From NCBI GenBank assembly GCA_035235625.1, contig CP141147.1, positions 12,141,001 to 12,205,000 on the forward strand: DNA of 64,000 nt, given 5' to 3'. Below, one piece after another: positions 24,950-36,424 of this stretch (its first letter is position 1; every line of letters begins with the position of its first letter). The position numbers were made by a program, and so were the translations under genes. Origin of the DNA: Saururus chinensis (taxonomy: Eukaryota > Streptophyta > Magnoliopsida > Piperales > Saururaceae). The notes below the pieces were generated by a model. That model did not search any database. It saw only the letters and a program-made list of their open reading frames with translations, and was not told where the DNA came from.

Positions 24950-25962
24950 TTTTAAAAAATAGTAAAAAATTCCAAAAAAAATTGAATTGACTTATCTTAA
25001 CATAAAAACTATCAAAGTAAAGAAAATTTGATTAAACCCATTGTTAACCACCTTAAATTCAAAAATAAGTCAAAATCGACCAAATTTAACAATAAACCAC
25101 ATATTAAGAAAAAAAATAAAAAAATCAGTTTAGGATTTATGGATCTTACAAAAACCATGCATCCAAAGGATACAAAGGTTTTCTTTCCATCAAGATCATA
25201 AGGCCAAATGTCCAAACCTTGGGTTGGAGAGCCCCATCTCCCAACCAATAGAGTTCCTGACATAATGGCTAACTGACTAACTAGCCTTCGTTCATTTTCT
25301 CATAGCCAACAGTGTGGCTAGGCATGATAGCATCAACATAACATTTAAGCTCAACCAGTCCCCCCTATATGGCATAAGAGATTTCTTGCATATTGCTAGA
25401 GTGGTAGCCAAAGTGGCTAGACTGGCATACCTAAACCGAAGTTTGCCAAACATCCCCAAAATGCTCCCCTAAGACTTTCCAAGTTTATACAACGGGAGGG
25501 GACATGTTAAAATTCCAAATACCAAGCTAGGTAAGTAATTGCCCCAATGTAGCCAGTCATGTGTGCACAACATTGCAAGCATTTTGCCCAATGTTGCACA
25601 AACAAATTGCACATTATAGCGGGCCTTTCCCATAACACATGCACACATATTGTGCATCGTTGTCAGTAGTTCTCGCAATGTATCACATCCAGTATACAAC
25701 ACACCAACACAGGTACTCCCCTGCATGTGTCATGAGCACAACTCTTTAATTTTCCATGACTCTCCCCACTCAATTTGTCAATGACCTCGTCGACACTTCA
25801 CCTCGAAGGGGTCTTACTCTTGTCTCCATCCATGAAACTCAATTGTGGCAAATGTCTCACTTCATTCTATGTTGCTTTACCTTGTTCACACCACAACTTA
25901 GATAATTCCATGTATTGCATTCTTTTGCATAACTCGCTTTCACCCAACAAGCCCTGCCTCAT
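24950..25962. other. no gene recognised; possible remnant of retrotransposon interior
   Basis: If the LTR at 23496-24929 is a 3' LTR, this should be the interior of its element, but I recognise no gag, protease or polymerase motifs. The minus-strand open frames at 25012-25263 and 25469-25726 match nothing I know. Confidence 0.35.
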
Positions 25963-26645
25963 CTAGCCATTGGATGAAGAAGTTTTTTTGCTAGTTGTGC
26001 CTTGTCGACACCAACAAAGGCCAAAGTACATTGTTGTAAAGGTTGCTCGGATAAGAGAATGCACCCAACTACTACATTTGAGTTGGTACTGCATGTCAAG
26101 CGAGAAAGGATAAACAAATGATACCTTGCACTTGAGAGACTTCCGAGTTACATACACTTCGGATAATTTTTTACTACACTTTAGCCACACCTTGCATCTC
26201 CCAGCGGCAAGATTACCCCATGACGTCGATCCGACACTCTTGTCAACTCCCATTGATGTCCCCCAACAATCTAATGCCACCCTACTTATACGAAAGCTCT
26301 TTTATGTATTATATCACTACCCTTGGACTGGTCCTTCCCCAATTAAATGTCTAGCCAAACAATGTCCTTGTCACGACCAACAACTCCTGAGTCCCAACCA
26401 CTTAGAAAGTTCTGGTCTTTCCAATTCACTCATGTTCCCTCTTGTGATATGCTCTAGAGGTCTAGTCCAAGCCAGTAGTAGCAAGTTTGCCCAAGCTTTG
26501 CGTAACCAACATGGTCATCAAACTATTACACCACTTTTCACACAACACTATTTTTACATATGTTGCTCCGGTAGTGGCTGAGGATCACTTCGCTCAATTA
26601 GTCAAGTCACTACCTAGAACTAACTAAGTTTCAATGGATGCCGCC
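25963..26645 (-). repeat. LTR-like dispersed repeat, copy 1
   Basis: The reverse complement aligns with 40775-41449 through most of its length. Shared anchors include ATTGAAACTTAGTTAGTTCT/ATTGAAACTTTGTTAGTTCT, GTCACTACC/GTAGTGACC, TATAAGTAGGGTGGCATTAG, GGGGACATCAATGGGAGTTG and ACCAACTCAAATGTAGTA. The TATAAGTAGGG element suggests an LTR promoter. A 105-codon minus-strand frame (25963-26280) lies across it but resembles no known protein. Confidence 0.65.
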
Positions 26646-26887
26646 TTGCGGCTAATCAACAAGGAAAATCATATGAACTATCTACATCATATGCTAGTCA
26701 ACAAGGAAAATCATATGCATAACATTTCAAATGTAATTAAAAAAGAGAAACATTTGATTTATCTTGAGTTATCTTTTAGATAAACCATAAGGAACCATTC
26801 ATTAAACTATCAAGACTGCCCATAAGTCTAAGGGGCTGTTTGGGTACTGAATATGTGGAAGATTCAGTCAATTCAGGCTCAATTTAG

Positions 26888-27033
26888 TACTGAATTATTA
26901 GAATCCTGTTTGTGTACTGAAGCTGTGTTGAATTAAAAATTAAGCACTGAAGTTAGATTGTACTGAATTATTAGAATCCTGTTTGTGTACTGAAGCTGCG
27001 CTGAATTAAAAATTCAGCACTGAAGTTAGATTC
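26888..27033. repeat. 73-bp tandem duplication in the MITE
   Basis: TACTGAATTATTAGAATCCT starts at 26888 and again at 26961, and the copies run in parallel to a GTTAGATT end with a few substitutions. Confidence 0.8.
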
Positions 27034-27164
27034 AGGCTGTTTTAAGCCTAAATCGGCCTGAATCACTGAGGTGATTCAGTCGATTCAGTCTCCTAATTAC
27101 CATTTTGAAAATTACAGATTTTATTATTTTTCAATGGTTATCGTTCATATCGATTTGAGCCTCA

Positions 27165-27345
27165 AAAAATGTGTCATATAGGTAGGGCCCACTTTGAAAG
27201 TTAAAAATTACCTACCCTTGTGGGATCTTGTTTGATAGAGCTTAAATTTAGAAGTATAATGGTATCAAGAACGTGCATATCCAAGTTCGGGAGAGAAAAT
27301 TATATTTGTTTAAAGTTTTAAAACTGGGTTTGATGTGATATCTGA
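27165..27345 (+). mobile_element. LTR-derived segment inside the MITE
   Basis: The order of words (GTGTCATATAGG..GCCCACTTTGAAA..CCCTTGTGGGATCTTGTTT..AATGGTA..AAGAA..GCATATCCAAGTTCGGG..TGTTTAAAGTTT) parallels about 15470-15625 in the solo LTR. Similarity is moderate, and it could also reflect an older shared ancestor of both repeats. Confidence 0.4.
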
Positions 27346-27795
27346 ATTTATTCTAACAAATTCTCTTCCCAAACGTAATTCATATTCAGCAGTGAATTTT
27401 ATGAATTAATTCGCTACTGAATTAATTCAGTACCCAAACGACCACAACTTTCTTTTTAAGTAAATTACATGATCATGAATTTTCTAAGTAATATGAGTAA
27501 TTTTCAATTTTCCCAGCACCCTTCATCAAATGGCTTGCAAACCTAAATCGTCCACTAGCAGTAGGCACCGATCCAAATGGCATTTACCCATGACAACAAA
27601 CAAAGTCCTTGGGAACTAAATTAGATTATATCATTAAATTTCTAGTTGTGCACTAAGCACAATTAGTTATCCATGAGATATCATGCACACTGTTTATAAC
27701 CATATTCTTGTCCTTAACCCAAATCATTCCCGTCTATTATCTTGTTTTAACATTAGGATATTTTTCATACCTAGCCCATCCACCTTATAACAAGC

Positions 27796-28178
27796 TGATG
27801 TGCCTAGTAAAGGCACATTCAGTATCAATGAGTATTCACGCAGAGAAAGGGGAGAAGCAAGGAAGAAAGAGGAGAAGTCTATGTAAATTCAATAGCATAC
27901 TCATAAACAAGAGAGGATCGCCCCATATAGGGGATGACCAGTCTCCTAGGGAGTTGTGCCCAACCCAAACTAAGTCGGTCCGGTTCCCTAGGTGAACATG
28001 CCAATTACTGGTTCGACTAGCCCGGGCCACTAACTGAACCAATACAGTTTTACATCCAAATACCAAACCAAAGCAAATACTAAACGATTACAATAATAAA
28101 TAGTTCAATACAACTAAGTAAAAGCAATAAAGTAGAGTCTTGGGAAGTCCTCTGAGAGACTGATCATCATGCACAACA
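27796..28178 (-). repeat. 3' LTR of the Reina-type element
   Basis: On the minus strand it begins TGTTGTGCATGATGATC and ends GCACATCA. It is the same length as its partner, with no indels seen by eye. Left flank CAAGC. Confidence 0.92.
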
Positions 28179-28196
28179 CTCCACCATGCTTCCTCT
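28179..28196 (-). promoter_or_regulatory. putative polypurine tract
   Basis: The minus strand reads AGAGGAAGCATGGTGGAG just before the TG of the 3' LTR. It is purine-rich with three interruptions, so it is a weaker match than usual. Position is the main support. Confidence 0.5.
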
Positions 28197-28209
28197 ATTT
28201 GCCTTGTCC

Positions 28210-28434
28210 TCAAGGCGACCAAGTTGGAAAGCGAGTCATAAACTCATCCTCAGGCATCCACGTAGAGTCCTCCAACGGCTGGCCTTGCCAAGAATTCAAG
28301 ACCTTAGTAATAATGCGACCAGAGCGATGGACTCGGCGCTTCTCAAGCACCGAAATAGGAACAGGCTCGAACGACGGAACTAGGCCCATCAGGGGAGGAG
28401 GAGGAGCACCCACAGCCAATGACAAGTCACCCAC
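28210..28434 (-). pseudogene. chromodomain at the integrase C-terminus
   Basis: The 74-codon frame contains EPVPISVLEKRRVHRSGR, then ITKVLNSWQGQPLEDSTW and a MTRFP end. This is the pattern of the chromovirus integrase chromodomain (variant type lacking the first aromatic cage residue), in which a W-x-G-x-P..E-x-TW core is diagnostic. In the family this domain guides integration toward particular chromatin. It lies directly upstream of the PPT. It is separated from the integrase core by stops, so no joined protein is made. Confidence 0.8.
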
Positions 28435-28849
28435 AAACTACTGTAGATGGGACACATGAAAGACAGGATGAACCAAGGAGTCAGGGGGCAACGCCAGGCT
28501 GTAGGCCACAGGACCAACACGCTCCTCAATAGCATACAGACCATGGAAATGGGGAGCAAGCTTGGAGTTCTTAGGCTGAAACAAGGAGGTCTGTATGGTG
28601 ATGATCATAAATTTGCTTCATCCAGTTCTGGCGTAAGACCTCATCACGCGTCTACAACATATAATCCACCTATGCCACAGAAGAATGGTGGGGTATATAT
28701 GATAATAACGTCAGTGGCGGATGGCCATAGAGCACCTCAAACATAGAGAACCCAGCGCGCGTATGATAGGCAGTATTATAAGATCACTTGGCCCATGGAA
28801 GAAGCTGAAGCCATCGGCGGGGTTGTGTCATAGTAAAGAATCGAAGATA

Positions 28850-29494
28850 CTGCTCTATGCAACAGTTAACCACCTCAGTCTGCCCATCTATCTAGGGGTG
28901 ATAAGCAGTTCACATATGGAGAGACGACCCCTGTAAAGTGAAAAACTCCTGCCAGAACTACGAAAGGAAGATCCAATCATGGTTAGAAACAATCATGTGG
29001 GGCGTACCGTGAAGTTGGGCCACCTCGCGAACATAGAGCTCAGCTACAGTCTCGACGGTGAAGGGAAGGCCCAGTGCGCAAAAATGAGCATACTTGGACA
29101 GCCGGTCCACCACAACCATAATAACTAACTTACCTTGCACCACGAGCAAAGCCTCCACAAAGTCCATCGAAACGTCCTCCCAAACCTTATCTAGAATAGG
29201 CAAGGGGTGCAACAAACCGGTGGGCGAGGTCGTGTTCGCTTTAGCCCACCGACAAACATCACAAGCAGCCACGTAGTCATGGACAACCCACCGTATGCCC
29301 TGCCACAGGGAACTTTGGCTGACCCATTTGTAGGTGCGGAAGGCTCCCTCGTGACCAACTACAGGAGTGTCATGGAAGTACGAAAGGATGCAGCGACGGA
29401 GGTTAGTAACCTCGGGAACCCATAGTCGGTCCTTCCAAAAGAGAAGGTCATCCCGCCACACAAAGAAGGGCCGGCAATCACATTCTGCTTCCAC
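28850..29494 (-). pseudogene. integrase, zinc-binding and catalytic core, inactivated
   Basis: The frame at 28958-29494 (178 codons) has the HHCC zinc module: H at about 41 and 49, and CDVC near 79-82. It then has the core start DVSMDFVEALL, with the first catalytic Asp in MDF, and VVVDRLSKYAHF. The segment that should carry the second catalytic Asp reads IVSNHDWIF: the codon at 28982-28984 is AAC (Asn) where the family has Asp. The frame stops at TAG (28958-28960) but continues in the same frame with FWQEF and, near 28860-28875, DGQTEVVN, which holds the catalytic Glu. Further TGA and TAG stops lie between. It is therefore dead by point mutation, at a catalytic residue as well as by stops. 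The start codon shown is internal, not a real start. Confidence 0.85.
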
Positions 29495-29700
29495 GAATTC
29501 ATACCATAGGCATGTCGTAGTTCCTCAATAAAGAGGCAAGATAGAGTGGAGAAAGCCAAGCAAGAGGCCGGTGCCGGACTGCGAGATAGCGTGTCGGCCA
29601 CGATGTTCTCAGACCCTTTCTTGTACATGACCTTGTAGTCGTATCCCAGCAACTTGCTTACCCACCGTTGCTGAGAGGGAGTAGCCACTCGTTGTTCCAA
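29359..29700 (-). pseudogene. RNase H C-terminal part and linker
   Basis: The frame contains RVATPSQQRWVSKLLGYDY and KGSENIVADTLSR, the classic gypsy RNase H tail (the Asp in ADTLSR is a catalytic position). It follows the polymerase frame at 29716 after a stop near 29715. Residues after SRSPAP form the poorly conserved tether to integrase. Confidence 0.85.
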
Positions 29701-29715
29701 GAAGTACTTAAGTGG

Positions 29716-30621
29716 CTAGTGATTGGTACGAATCAGGAACTGGCGACCAAGTAAGTAAGGATGCCACTTGTCAACTGCGTGGACGATAGCCAACATCCCC
29801 TTCTCATACACGGACACAGACAGGGACAGGGAGCGGCCAGCCAAGGCTTTACTGAAATAAGCAATAGGGCGCTCGTCCTGCAAAAGGACTGCCCCCAAGC
29901 CCGCCGTGGAAGGGTCCGTCTCCACAACAAACGGTCGGCTGAAGTCAAGTAATAGCAGAACCGGGGCTGAGGCCATAGCCTTCTTAAGCCCCTCAAATGC
30001 CATTTGGGCCTCCTCAGTCAACTTGCCATATTGATTGATGAACCGGCAATAATAACCTGTAAGGCCCAAAAAAGCCCTGAGTGCCCGGACGCATGTGGGT
30101 TGCGACCAAGAGAGCATGGCGGCCACCTTGGCAGGGTCAGTAGCAACACCGCCCCTCGAGATAATATGGCCCAAATAATCAACCTGCAGCCTACCAAAGG
30201 AACACTTTGAGCGCTTCAGGAATAAGGAATTAGCTCGCAAGATAGAGAAGACTGACCTGAGATGCGTCAAGTGCTTTGCCCAAGATCTACTGTACACCAA
30301 AATATCATCAAAGAAGACCAATATATAGCGACGTAGGAAAGGCCAAAAAATATAATTCATGTGGCACTGGAAGGTGGAGGGGGCGTTGATCAGCTCAAAT
30401 GGCATCACTAGAAACTCGAAATGGCCATCATGAGTCTGGAATGCGGTCTTGTGAACATCAGCGGGCTGCACCTGAATCTGATGATATCCTGAACATAGGT
30501 CGAGCATAGTAAAGATTGTGGCACCTGTCAGCTCATCCAACAACTCCTCAATCGCTGGAATGGGGTATTTGTCTTTGACGGTGATTGCATTCAAAGCACA
30601 ATAATCAACAAGGAACCACAA
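29716..30621 (-). pseudogene. reverse transcriptase and RNase H N-terminal part
   Basis: The 301-codon frame begins inside the polymerase (WFLVDYCALNAITVKDKYP; family consensus has R where WFL is). It has the TMLDLCSGYHQI motif with the first catalytic Asp, VMPFELINAPSTFQ, and the active site VFFDDILVYS near residues 103-112 with both Asp intact. The thumb and connection follow (FLKRSKCSFG, YLGHIIS, LRAFLGLTGYYCRFI). Straight after YYCRFINQYGKL the frame jumps to TEEAQMAF, so a segment of roughly 20 residues normally found there (the APLT..L stretch) is missing. The RNase H start PFVVETDPSTAGLGAVL is present. Upstream the frame is broken by TAG near 30634. Confidence 0.9.
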
Positions 30622-30724
30622 TGAACCGTCCTTCTAGCGAACCAGCAGTACTGGGGATGAGTACGAACTCGTACTAGGATGAATGATCCCTGACTAGAGG
30701 ATGTCCGCCACAAGCCTTTCAATC

Positions 30725-31072
30725 TCAGATTTCTTTCTGTATGTGAGGATAGCGATAAGGACGGACATTTGCTGGGGTCGCCCCCGGGATGATAGGAATC
30801 TGGTGGTCATGAGGCCGGACCGGAGGAAGACCCTGTGGCTCTGTGAACATATCCTGATGGTCGGCCAACAACTCCTGGAGATATGAAGGCATCTCATCCT
30901 GAGTCACCCCGATAGTGGCACGCTGCTGCAAGAGAATACCTTGGGGAGCGAACTGAAAGAAGGAGCTCACAGGCAAAGCTGAGAGAAGGGTGCCCGGCCG
31001 CGAGCCTTCTATCCGAACCCACTGCACGTTGAGCTCGAAATCCATCACCATGTCCCTGAAGTTCCAAACCAC
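30725..31072 (-). pseudogene. protease-RT linker and start of reverse transcriptase
   Basis: The frame ends VRPHDHQIPIIPGATP then VRPYRYPHIQKEI, the conserved entry to gypsy reverse transcriptase. The N-terminal part (DFELNVQWVRI) corresponds to the tail after the protease. A frameshift near 31080 separates it from the protease frame. Confidence 0.8.
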
Positions 31073-31093
31073 ATCACCAAGCTCCTATAGTCA

Positions 31094-31570
31094 CTACACT
31101 CCCAACACCACATCCACCCCCTTCGTAGGCAGCAAGAATAGGTTGGTAACAAACTTGTGGCCCTGGATAGAGAGTGTAACCTGAGCACACACCCCTGAAC
31201 TCTGAAGATGCTTGTCATCGCCAATCAGCACATCAAAGGGTTTAAAGTCCGAGACAAAACAACCCAGCCGATGGGCTACCTTGTCATTAATAAAGTTATG
31301 AGTAGACCCACTGTCGATCAAGATAGCCACTTGTTCCCGCTTAAGGTAACCCTGGACTCGCATTGTGCGTGGAGTGAATGCCCCCGAAAATGCATGGACT
31401 AAAATTTCGGGCAGCACGTCCTCTGGGCAAAACAAGTCAACTCCGGCCCCTCCTTCGTTGTCCTCTTCTACCTCCTCCACAAGGAGGCTTCCTTTAACAG
31501 ACAAGCGGTGCCCGGGAACAAACTTCTCGTCACAGCGAAAGCATAGCCCTTTTGACTGGCACAATTCCAT
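31094..31570 (-). pseudogene. gag zinc knuckle and aspartic protease
   Basis: The N-terminal part has a CCHC-like knuckle, GLCFRCDEKFVPGHRL, in which the last Cys of the C-x2-C-x4-H-x4-C pattern is not in place. From about residue 82 the retroviral-type aspartic protease is clear: ILIDSGSTHNFIN, with the catalytic Asp-Ser-Gly. The frame ends at GVDVVLGV, where the family continues with a W-L motif; the stop at 31091-31093 cuts it. In an active copy the protease would cleave the polyprotein. Confidence 0.85.
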
Positions 31571-31588
31571 CTGGGCTGGAGTAAGGCG

Positions 31589-32168
31589 TCAGACAATCTG
31601 GCTGGGCGATGCGGCTTGTTGGCTAGGGCGGCCTACTGCTAGGCTGCTAGTGGTCACCTCAAGTGGGTTGGTGCTCAGAACAGGCCGGGACATAGGTGCA
31701 AGCTGCCCGCCTCTGCGCTGCCTAGTCGGCTTATCTTCCTTGATGCGGGCATGGCGCACGACGTCCCTCATACTTGTGCAAGGGAAGTGGCACATTTCCT
31801 CAGAGATTTCAGGCTTTAGACAACACTTTAAGTTGCCCACCATGGCGGCCACTGGCCAGTCAGGGAGTCGGTTTGCACCTTCATAAACTCTATAAAGTAT
31901 GCACAGACGGTGGTGGTCTGGCGTAGGGTGGAAAACATCTCGTTGAAGTCCTAAAATTCATTCGGCCCAAATTGAATGCCGAGCTCATCGGAGAAGGCAA
32001 CCTAGGTGGGGTAGCGCACCTCTTTTTCGAAACTCTGGAACCAAACTGAAGCATCCCCATCGAGGTGGAAGGCAGCGATGCGCAGACGTTCAGGCTCAGA
32101 ATGTGTCCCTTGCTAGGAGAAGAACTTTTCCACCTTATATAGCCATTCCACAGGATCGTCATCGCCAT
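31589..32168 (-). pseudogene. gag capsid region, frameshifted
   Basis: Two frames carry gag fragments. In the minus frame not shown by the longest open reading frames, 31870-32165 reads EWLYKVEKFF, RIAAFHLDGDASVWF and FGPNEF, typical gypsy capsid pieces, interrupted by TAG codons. The frame at 31589-31852 (MAAMVGNLK..) holds the capsid tail before the zinc knuckle. The whole is unreadable as one protein. Confidence 0.7.
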
Positions 32169-32375
32169 TATAGCGAGGAAACTATAGGTGAGCCAAATGG
32201 GGTTCAGCCACCCCCCTCGTCACCCCCCACCCCCACCCCCCCCACCCCCCTGTTGTCCACCACGATGCTCGGGATACTCGTCCCACTCCTCCTCTGCATC
32301 ATGGAACTGATTTGGAGGGGACGACATCATAGGGACATTTTCTTGAACACCTGGTGTGCCTCACATGTCCCAGGC

Positions 32376-32750
32376 CTAGCGTCTTCCCTCCAGCGCTTGA
32401 TTGCCAGGGCCAAATCGCATCGGGCATGGGAAGACCCTCGCGTCAATGTCTTCCGGTGCTGGGGGGCTAGGAAAGGTCGGTTCAGGAGGCTGCGATGGTT
32501 CGCCCCTCTCTAGGATAGCAGTGGGCGGCCAAGGTAGGATGGGCACTGCATGCGCAGCCTGGACCTCGCTCTTCGCCTCCACACTTGCCGAGTGCACATT
32601 CATGGCCTTCAACTCATCCATGATCTCGGACATAGTGGGTTCGCTGGCTGCCACAGGAACTTCCTTCTGGCTGTTTGCGGATGCTGAGGTAGGAACCTCC
32701 TTCTCTGGAGGAACCTCGGGAACAACGGCAGCTTGCTTACCTCTAGCCAT
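32376..32750 (-). pseudogene. gag N-terminus
   Basis: The frame starts MARGKQAAVVPEVPPEKEV about 30 bp after the PBS, as expected for the gag start of a chromovirus. It is Pro/Ala/Glu-rich and ends at NQALEGRR where the frame is lost. The antisense 136-codon frame across 32103-32513 is a shadow. Confidence 0.7.
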
Positions 32751-32767
32751 GGCCGAGGATCATAAAT

Positions 32768-32780
32768 GCTCTGATACTAA
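32768..32780 (-). promoter_or_regulatory. primer binding site for initiator tRNA-Met
   Basis: The minus strand directly after the 5' LTR reads TTAGTATCAGAGC, one mismatch from the tRNA-iMet complement TTGGTATCAGAGC. It fixes the orientation and the inner border of the 5' LTR. Confidence 0.88.
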
Positions 32781-33163
32781 TGATGTGCCCGGTGAAGGCA
32801 CAATCATTATCAATGAGTATTCATGCAGAGAAAGGGGAGAAGCAAGGAAGAAAGGGGAGAAGTCTGTGTAAATTCAATAGCATACTCATAAACAAGAGAG
32901 GATCGCCCCATATAGGGGATGACCAGTCTCCTAGAGAGTCGTGCCCAACCCAAACCAAGTCGGTCCAGTTCCCTAGGTGAACACGCTAGTTAGTGGTTTA
33001 GCTAGCCCGGGCCACTAACTGAACCAATATAGTTTTACATCCAAATACCCAACTAAAGCAAATACTAAACTATTACAATAATAAATAGTTCAATGCAACT
33101 AAGTAAAAACAATAATGTACAGTCTGGGGAAGTCCTATGAGAGACTGATCATCGTGCACAACA
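32781..33163 (-). repeat. 5' LTR of the Reina-type element
   Basis: Same length as the 3' LTR, with about 30 substitutions between them, many of them transitions. The minus strand starts TGTTGTGCACGATGATC and ends GGGCACATCA. Right flank CAAGC. Confidence 0.92.
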
Positions 33164-33168
33164 CAAGC

Positions 33169-36100
33169 TGATTAACTAAATTTACTTGTATCAGAACAAC
33201 AAAGCCAACATAATGACCTAAATAACTCGGCTCAACTGATCTTGCCAAATAATGAACCTAGCCAACACACTGGGGAAACATCAACTTTGCAGTCCCTATC
33301 AGTACCTACATTCCATACTATAGGCCCTAATGGCTCTTCATAGAAGTGCTTTCATGTACATGTTACCATGTACACAGCTGAGTACAACCTACATTCTAGT
33401 GTCCTAGATTTGTCATTGTCATCACAGATGCCGTAATAAAACTGGTGTTTTAAAAAGCGGCCAGGCCGCCCATATTGGTCACCAGGCCAGTCCTATTTGG
33501 TTCAACCGCATACCATCCCGAGTTGATCCAATTGATTATAATATTTAAGTGAAATCAATAAGTTTGACTTAAATATAAAAGTTAAGCAGCCTATGTAATG
33601 CAAAGACAGCACAACCCACTTGGTTAGTTCTTTGTTTCAAGACTTAACGAGGTGGCACTTTGAATCCCATCTTGTGCAAGTAATTTCTTTTTTGTGAAGA
33701 ATACATGCATTTGTCAATTCCGGAACAACCCGGGTTGGCAATTTACCAGGTCGGGTCTTGTTGACCTGGCTGAGTCAACTTGACCCAGGGACTCGGATGG
33801 ACCGGCCTGCTTAGTCTTAGTCCAGCCCGAGTTTTAATAAAATGAATAAAACATGACCCATGGTACAATCGATGTATTTTATACCCAACAAGCATATAAC
33901 ACAGTCATAACATGAGTATCTCATACGTTATGACATCATCGTCATCACACTTCAACATACATAAGTCTTTATCTAGTCCCCATATACATGAATCCCATAT
34001 GAAAGGTGAATTCACATTATGTACTTTCAAGTAAGGCAATTCATGATACCATCTAAATGACCATTTTACACAACACATGCAACTCCAATTATAAGCATTC
34101 AAAATATTTGAAATTGGGAAGTTTCACATTTTTGCTGAATTGGGTGATCGGAGTAGACATTTACTTGTCTAAGTATTGTATAAGGTAAAACCCAGATTCT
34201 TACTATTCTGATTTCCAATTTTAAGGGGAAATACCAAAATCTGATTAGCTTGAAATTCGGACCACAAAATTTTCACGTGTCTAGGGTTCAGAATTAGATC
34301 TACGGTTGGGACTGGTCACTAAAAGTATTTTCCCTAGATTTATGTAAATTACTACACTATGCAGAATTCCATGAACACTTTGTATAGGTTTTGTGAAATT
34401 TTATGTAATTTTAACCAGTGGAAGTTTAGGTTATCGAACTCACATAAAAATTTCAAAGAAAATTGAGCAACCAAAATAATTCAACCTTTCTGGTCACACA
34501 GTAAAATCCAAGAGAAAAACCTCTTTTCCGAAGAAGCAAACCTATCGGTAATGATCATCACCGTTGATAAAACTTTTGAAATATCTAATTACAGACAAGA
34601 GAGATACTGAATAACCCATTGCAACCATTGTACTAACATTCTCTAACATGCATAAAAGGAACAGTAAATGCTCATAAAAAAGCTCTAGCCTTGAACAAGA
34701 TAATCATGTGATCATACTTCAACTATCAATCATACAACATGGATCATTCTTAAATCATGCATTAATCACCCTATTTTATCATGAACTAATGTAGATGTGG
34801 TAGTCCCTACATCTTCTATAAGAAAATTCCTCTCCACATATCCAGCCTCCTTGCTTAGCCTTGGGGTGACGGTCCTCCTTCTTCTCCAAGCTTCAAGAGG
34901 GGGCAGCTACGGCAAGCAAGAGAGGGAGAGTTGAGTTGACTGAGGAAGAAGGGATGAAGGGCGGACCAAAGAGAGAGAGGGACAAGAGGGGACAGATTGA
35001 CGCCTTTTAAGGGGGGCTTTTAGTGGACTATTTGGATGTGAATTTTGACCCCTAAAACGTCAAAATCACAAAATATCTATGAGAGCGGATTTTGTTGCTC
35101 TCTGAACCGGCTTTCAGAATCATCCAAGATTGTGTGAATGAGAATTTTGTATAGGTAGATGTGGTTATTTTACTAATACCCTATCAGGAAGATTTTAGTG
35201 AACTTGATCATGATGCTAGGTGATCTGGGCGGCTTAGCAACAAAGTCATTGGGTGGACAGGCTAGTGGGCCAAATTAATGCACAACTGGCCCCATCTAAG
35301 CTCCTTTCACCCGCTTACCTATTTAGCTTCGTATTCTATTACTCAAATGAATCATTCATAGTGTCTTAGATGAATTTCATCCATCCGTAGGCGCACTCGC
35401 ACTAGGTCACTATGGTAAGTTACATAAACGGGTTCACTAACTTACAAACACTAGACTCTTAGGTCAAATTAGTTTTTCACCCTTCCCGGACCTCTGCTGA
35501 TGGATTTATGGTTTTTTGCAGAATAGTTAACTAAGTTGATGTGTAAACCCACACTCTCGGCCTAAATTAGGAAAGTTCTCGCCCCTTGCCCCTAATGGTC
35601 AAGAGGTCAAATCTAAGGCCTTTGTTACAGTCTAGTTTAGCTTATGAGGTCCAATTTCTCTTTTGAAATTAATTAATTTACAGAAAATTCTTTCGAAGAT
35701 TTGGGGTGAAGCATTCTTCCCAACTTAAAAATGAAAATAACCCATCTTTCAACGGCTCTATGGTGTCATTTGATGAGTGCACATGTGTTTTATACCAAGT
35801 TCACGACATTTGAAGATGAGGTTGATTTGTTCCATATGATGTACATGTGGCTGATTCCAAAGCATGGAGCCGTCCTGTGTACATGCATTGGCCACTATTG
35901 CACTATGGTGCATTGACTACATCAGGAATGTTTCTCAGTGTATACAAAAAACACCTATAGAATGATTTATACTTGTGGGATCTACCCCGTACTCCTCACA
36001 GAATAGTGGGATACACTAGAATGGATTGCTCAACTTATGGTAAAGCCTCCTTGTATGAGAATACTAGCCGGTAGACCAAAAACATAGATATTATCAAAGG

Positions 36101-36424
36101 AGGAATAAAAGAGAACCCCGTACCAACAAAGTAATGAAGGAAATGAGTCTAAACGTCCTGAATATGGTCCAACAAAAGGAGGAAGAAGACAAATATTAAT
36201 TCAACCATTATCCAGAAAACTAAAAAACACCCTGCAGTAAGGACTACTACATTGATGGAAACAAAAGTAGATGTTGGGGCCAGACCATCTGGTCAAGGCG
36301 ACAGTTTGAATAGGTTCTAGTTTGGCTTTTGAAAATTTTCATCCATCAAATTATTTGGAAAAGTACTACATATGATCTCATCATCTATGATCTATTCTTT
36401 AAACCTCAATCTTGTATTTTTATG
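33169..36424. other. no gene recognised
   Basis: About 3.2 kb of unassigned sequence. The stretch 33450-33840 is rich in GGTC/GACC words (ACCCGGGTTGG, CTGGCTGAGTCAACTTGACCC) and looks like an old dispersed repeat. The stretch 34130-34320 resembles LTR sequence in composition but has no defined ends. Short frames at 33905-34102 and 35731-35916 have no recognisable domain. Confidence 0.5.

Larger units (their letters stand above)
26834..27443. mobile_element. MITE with TIR GGCTGTTTGGGTACTGAAT
   Basis: The left end GGCTGTTTGGGTACTGAAT and the right end, read inward, GGTCGTTTGGGTACTGAAT agree at 17 of 19 bases. The body is full of further TACTGAAT/ATTCAG words. The target duplication is not clear, so hAT versus Harbinger cannot be decided. 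No transposase. Confidence 0.6.
27796..33163 (-). mobile_element. Ty3/gypsy chromovirus, Reina type, full length but inactive
   Basis: Two 383-bp LTRs (27796-28178 and 32781-33163) bound a 5368-bp element flanked by a perfect CAAGC duplication (27791-27795, 33164-33168). Reading leftward the order is PBS, gag, zinc knuckle, protease, reverse transcriptase, RNase H, integrase, chromodomain, PPT. Small size, short LTRs, a tRNA-Met PBS and a chromodomain fused to the integrase end fit the Reina clade. By hand alignment the LTRs differ at about 30 of 383 positions, so the insertion is not recent. All coding parts carry stops or frameshifts. As a known family it copies through RNA and integrates with its own integrase. 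Confidence 0.92.

Noticed and set aside
33600..33690. tRNA-like or SINE promoter (TTGGTTAGTTC..TTTGAATCCC)
   Set aside because: The A- and B-box resemblance is weak, no defined ends or poly-A tail were seen, and no cloverleaf can be drawn.
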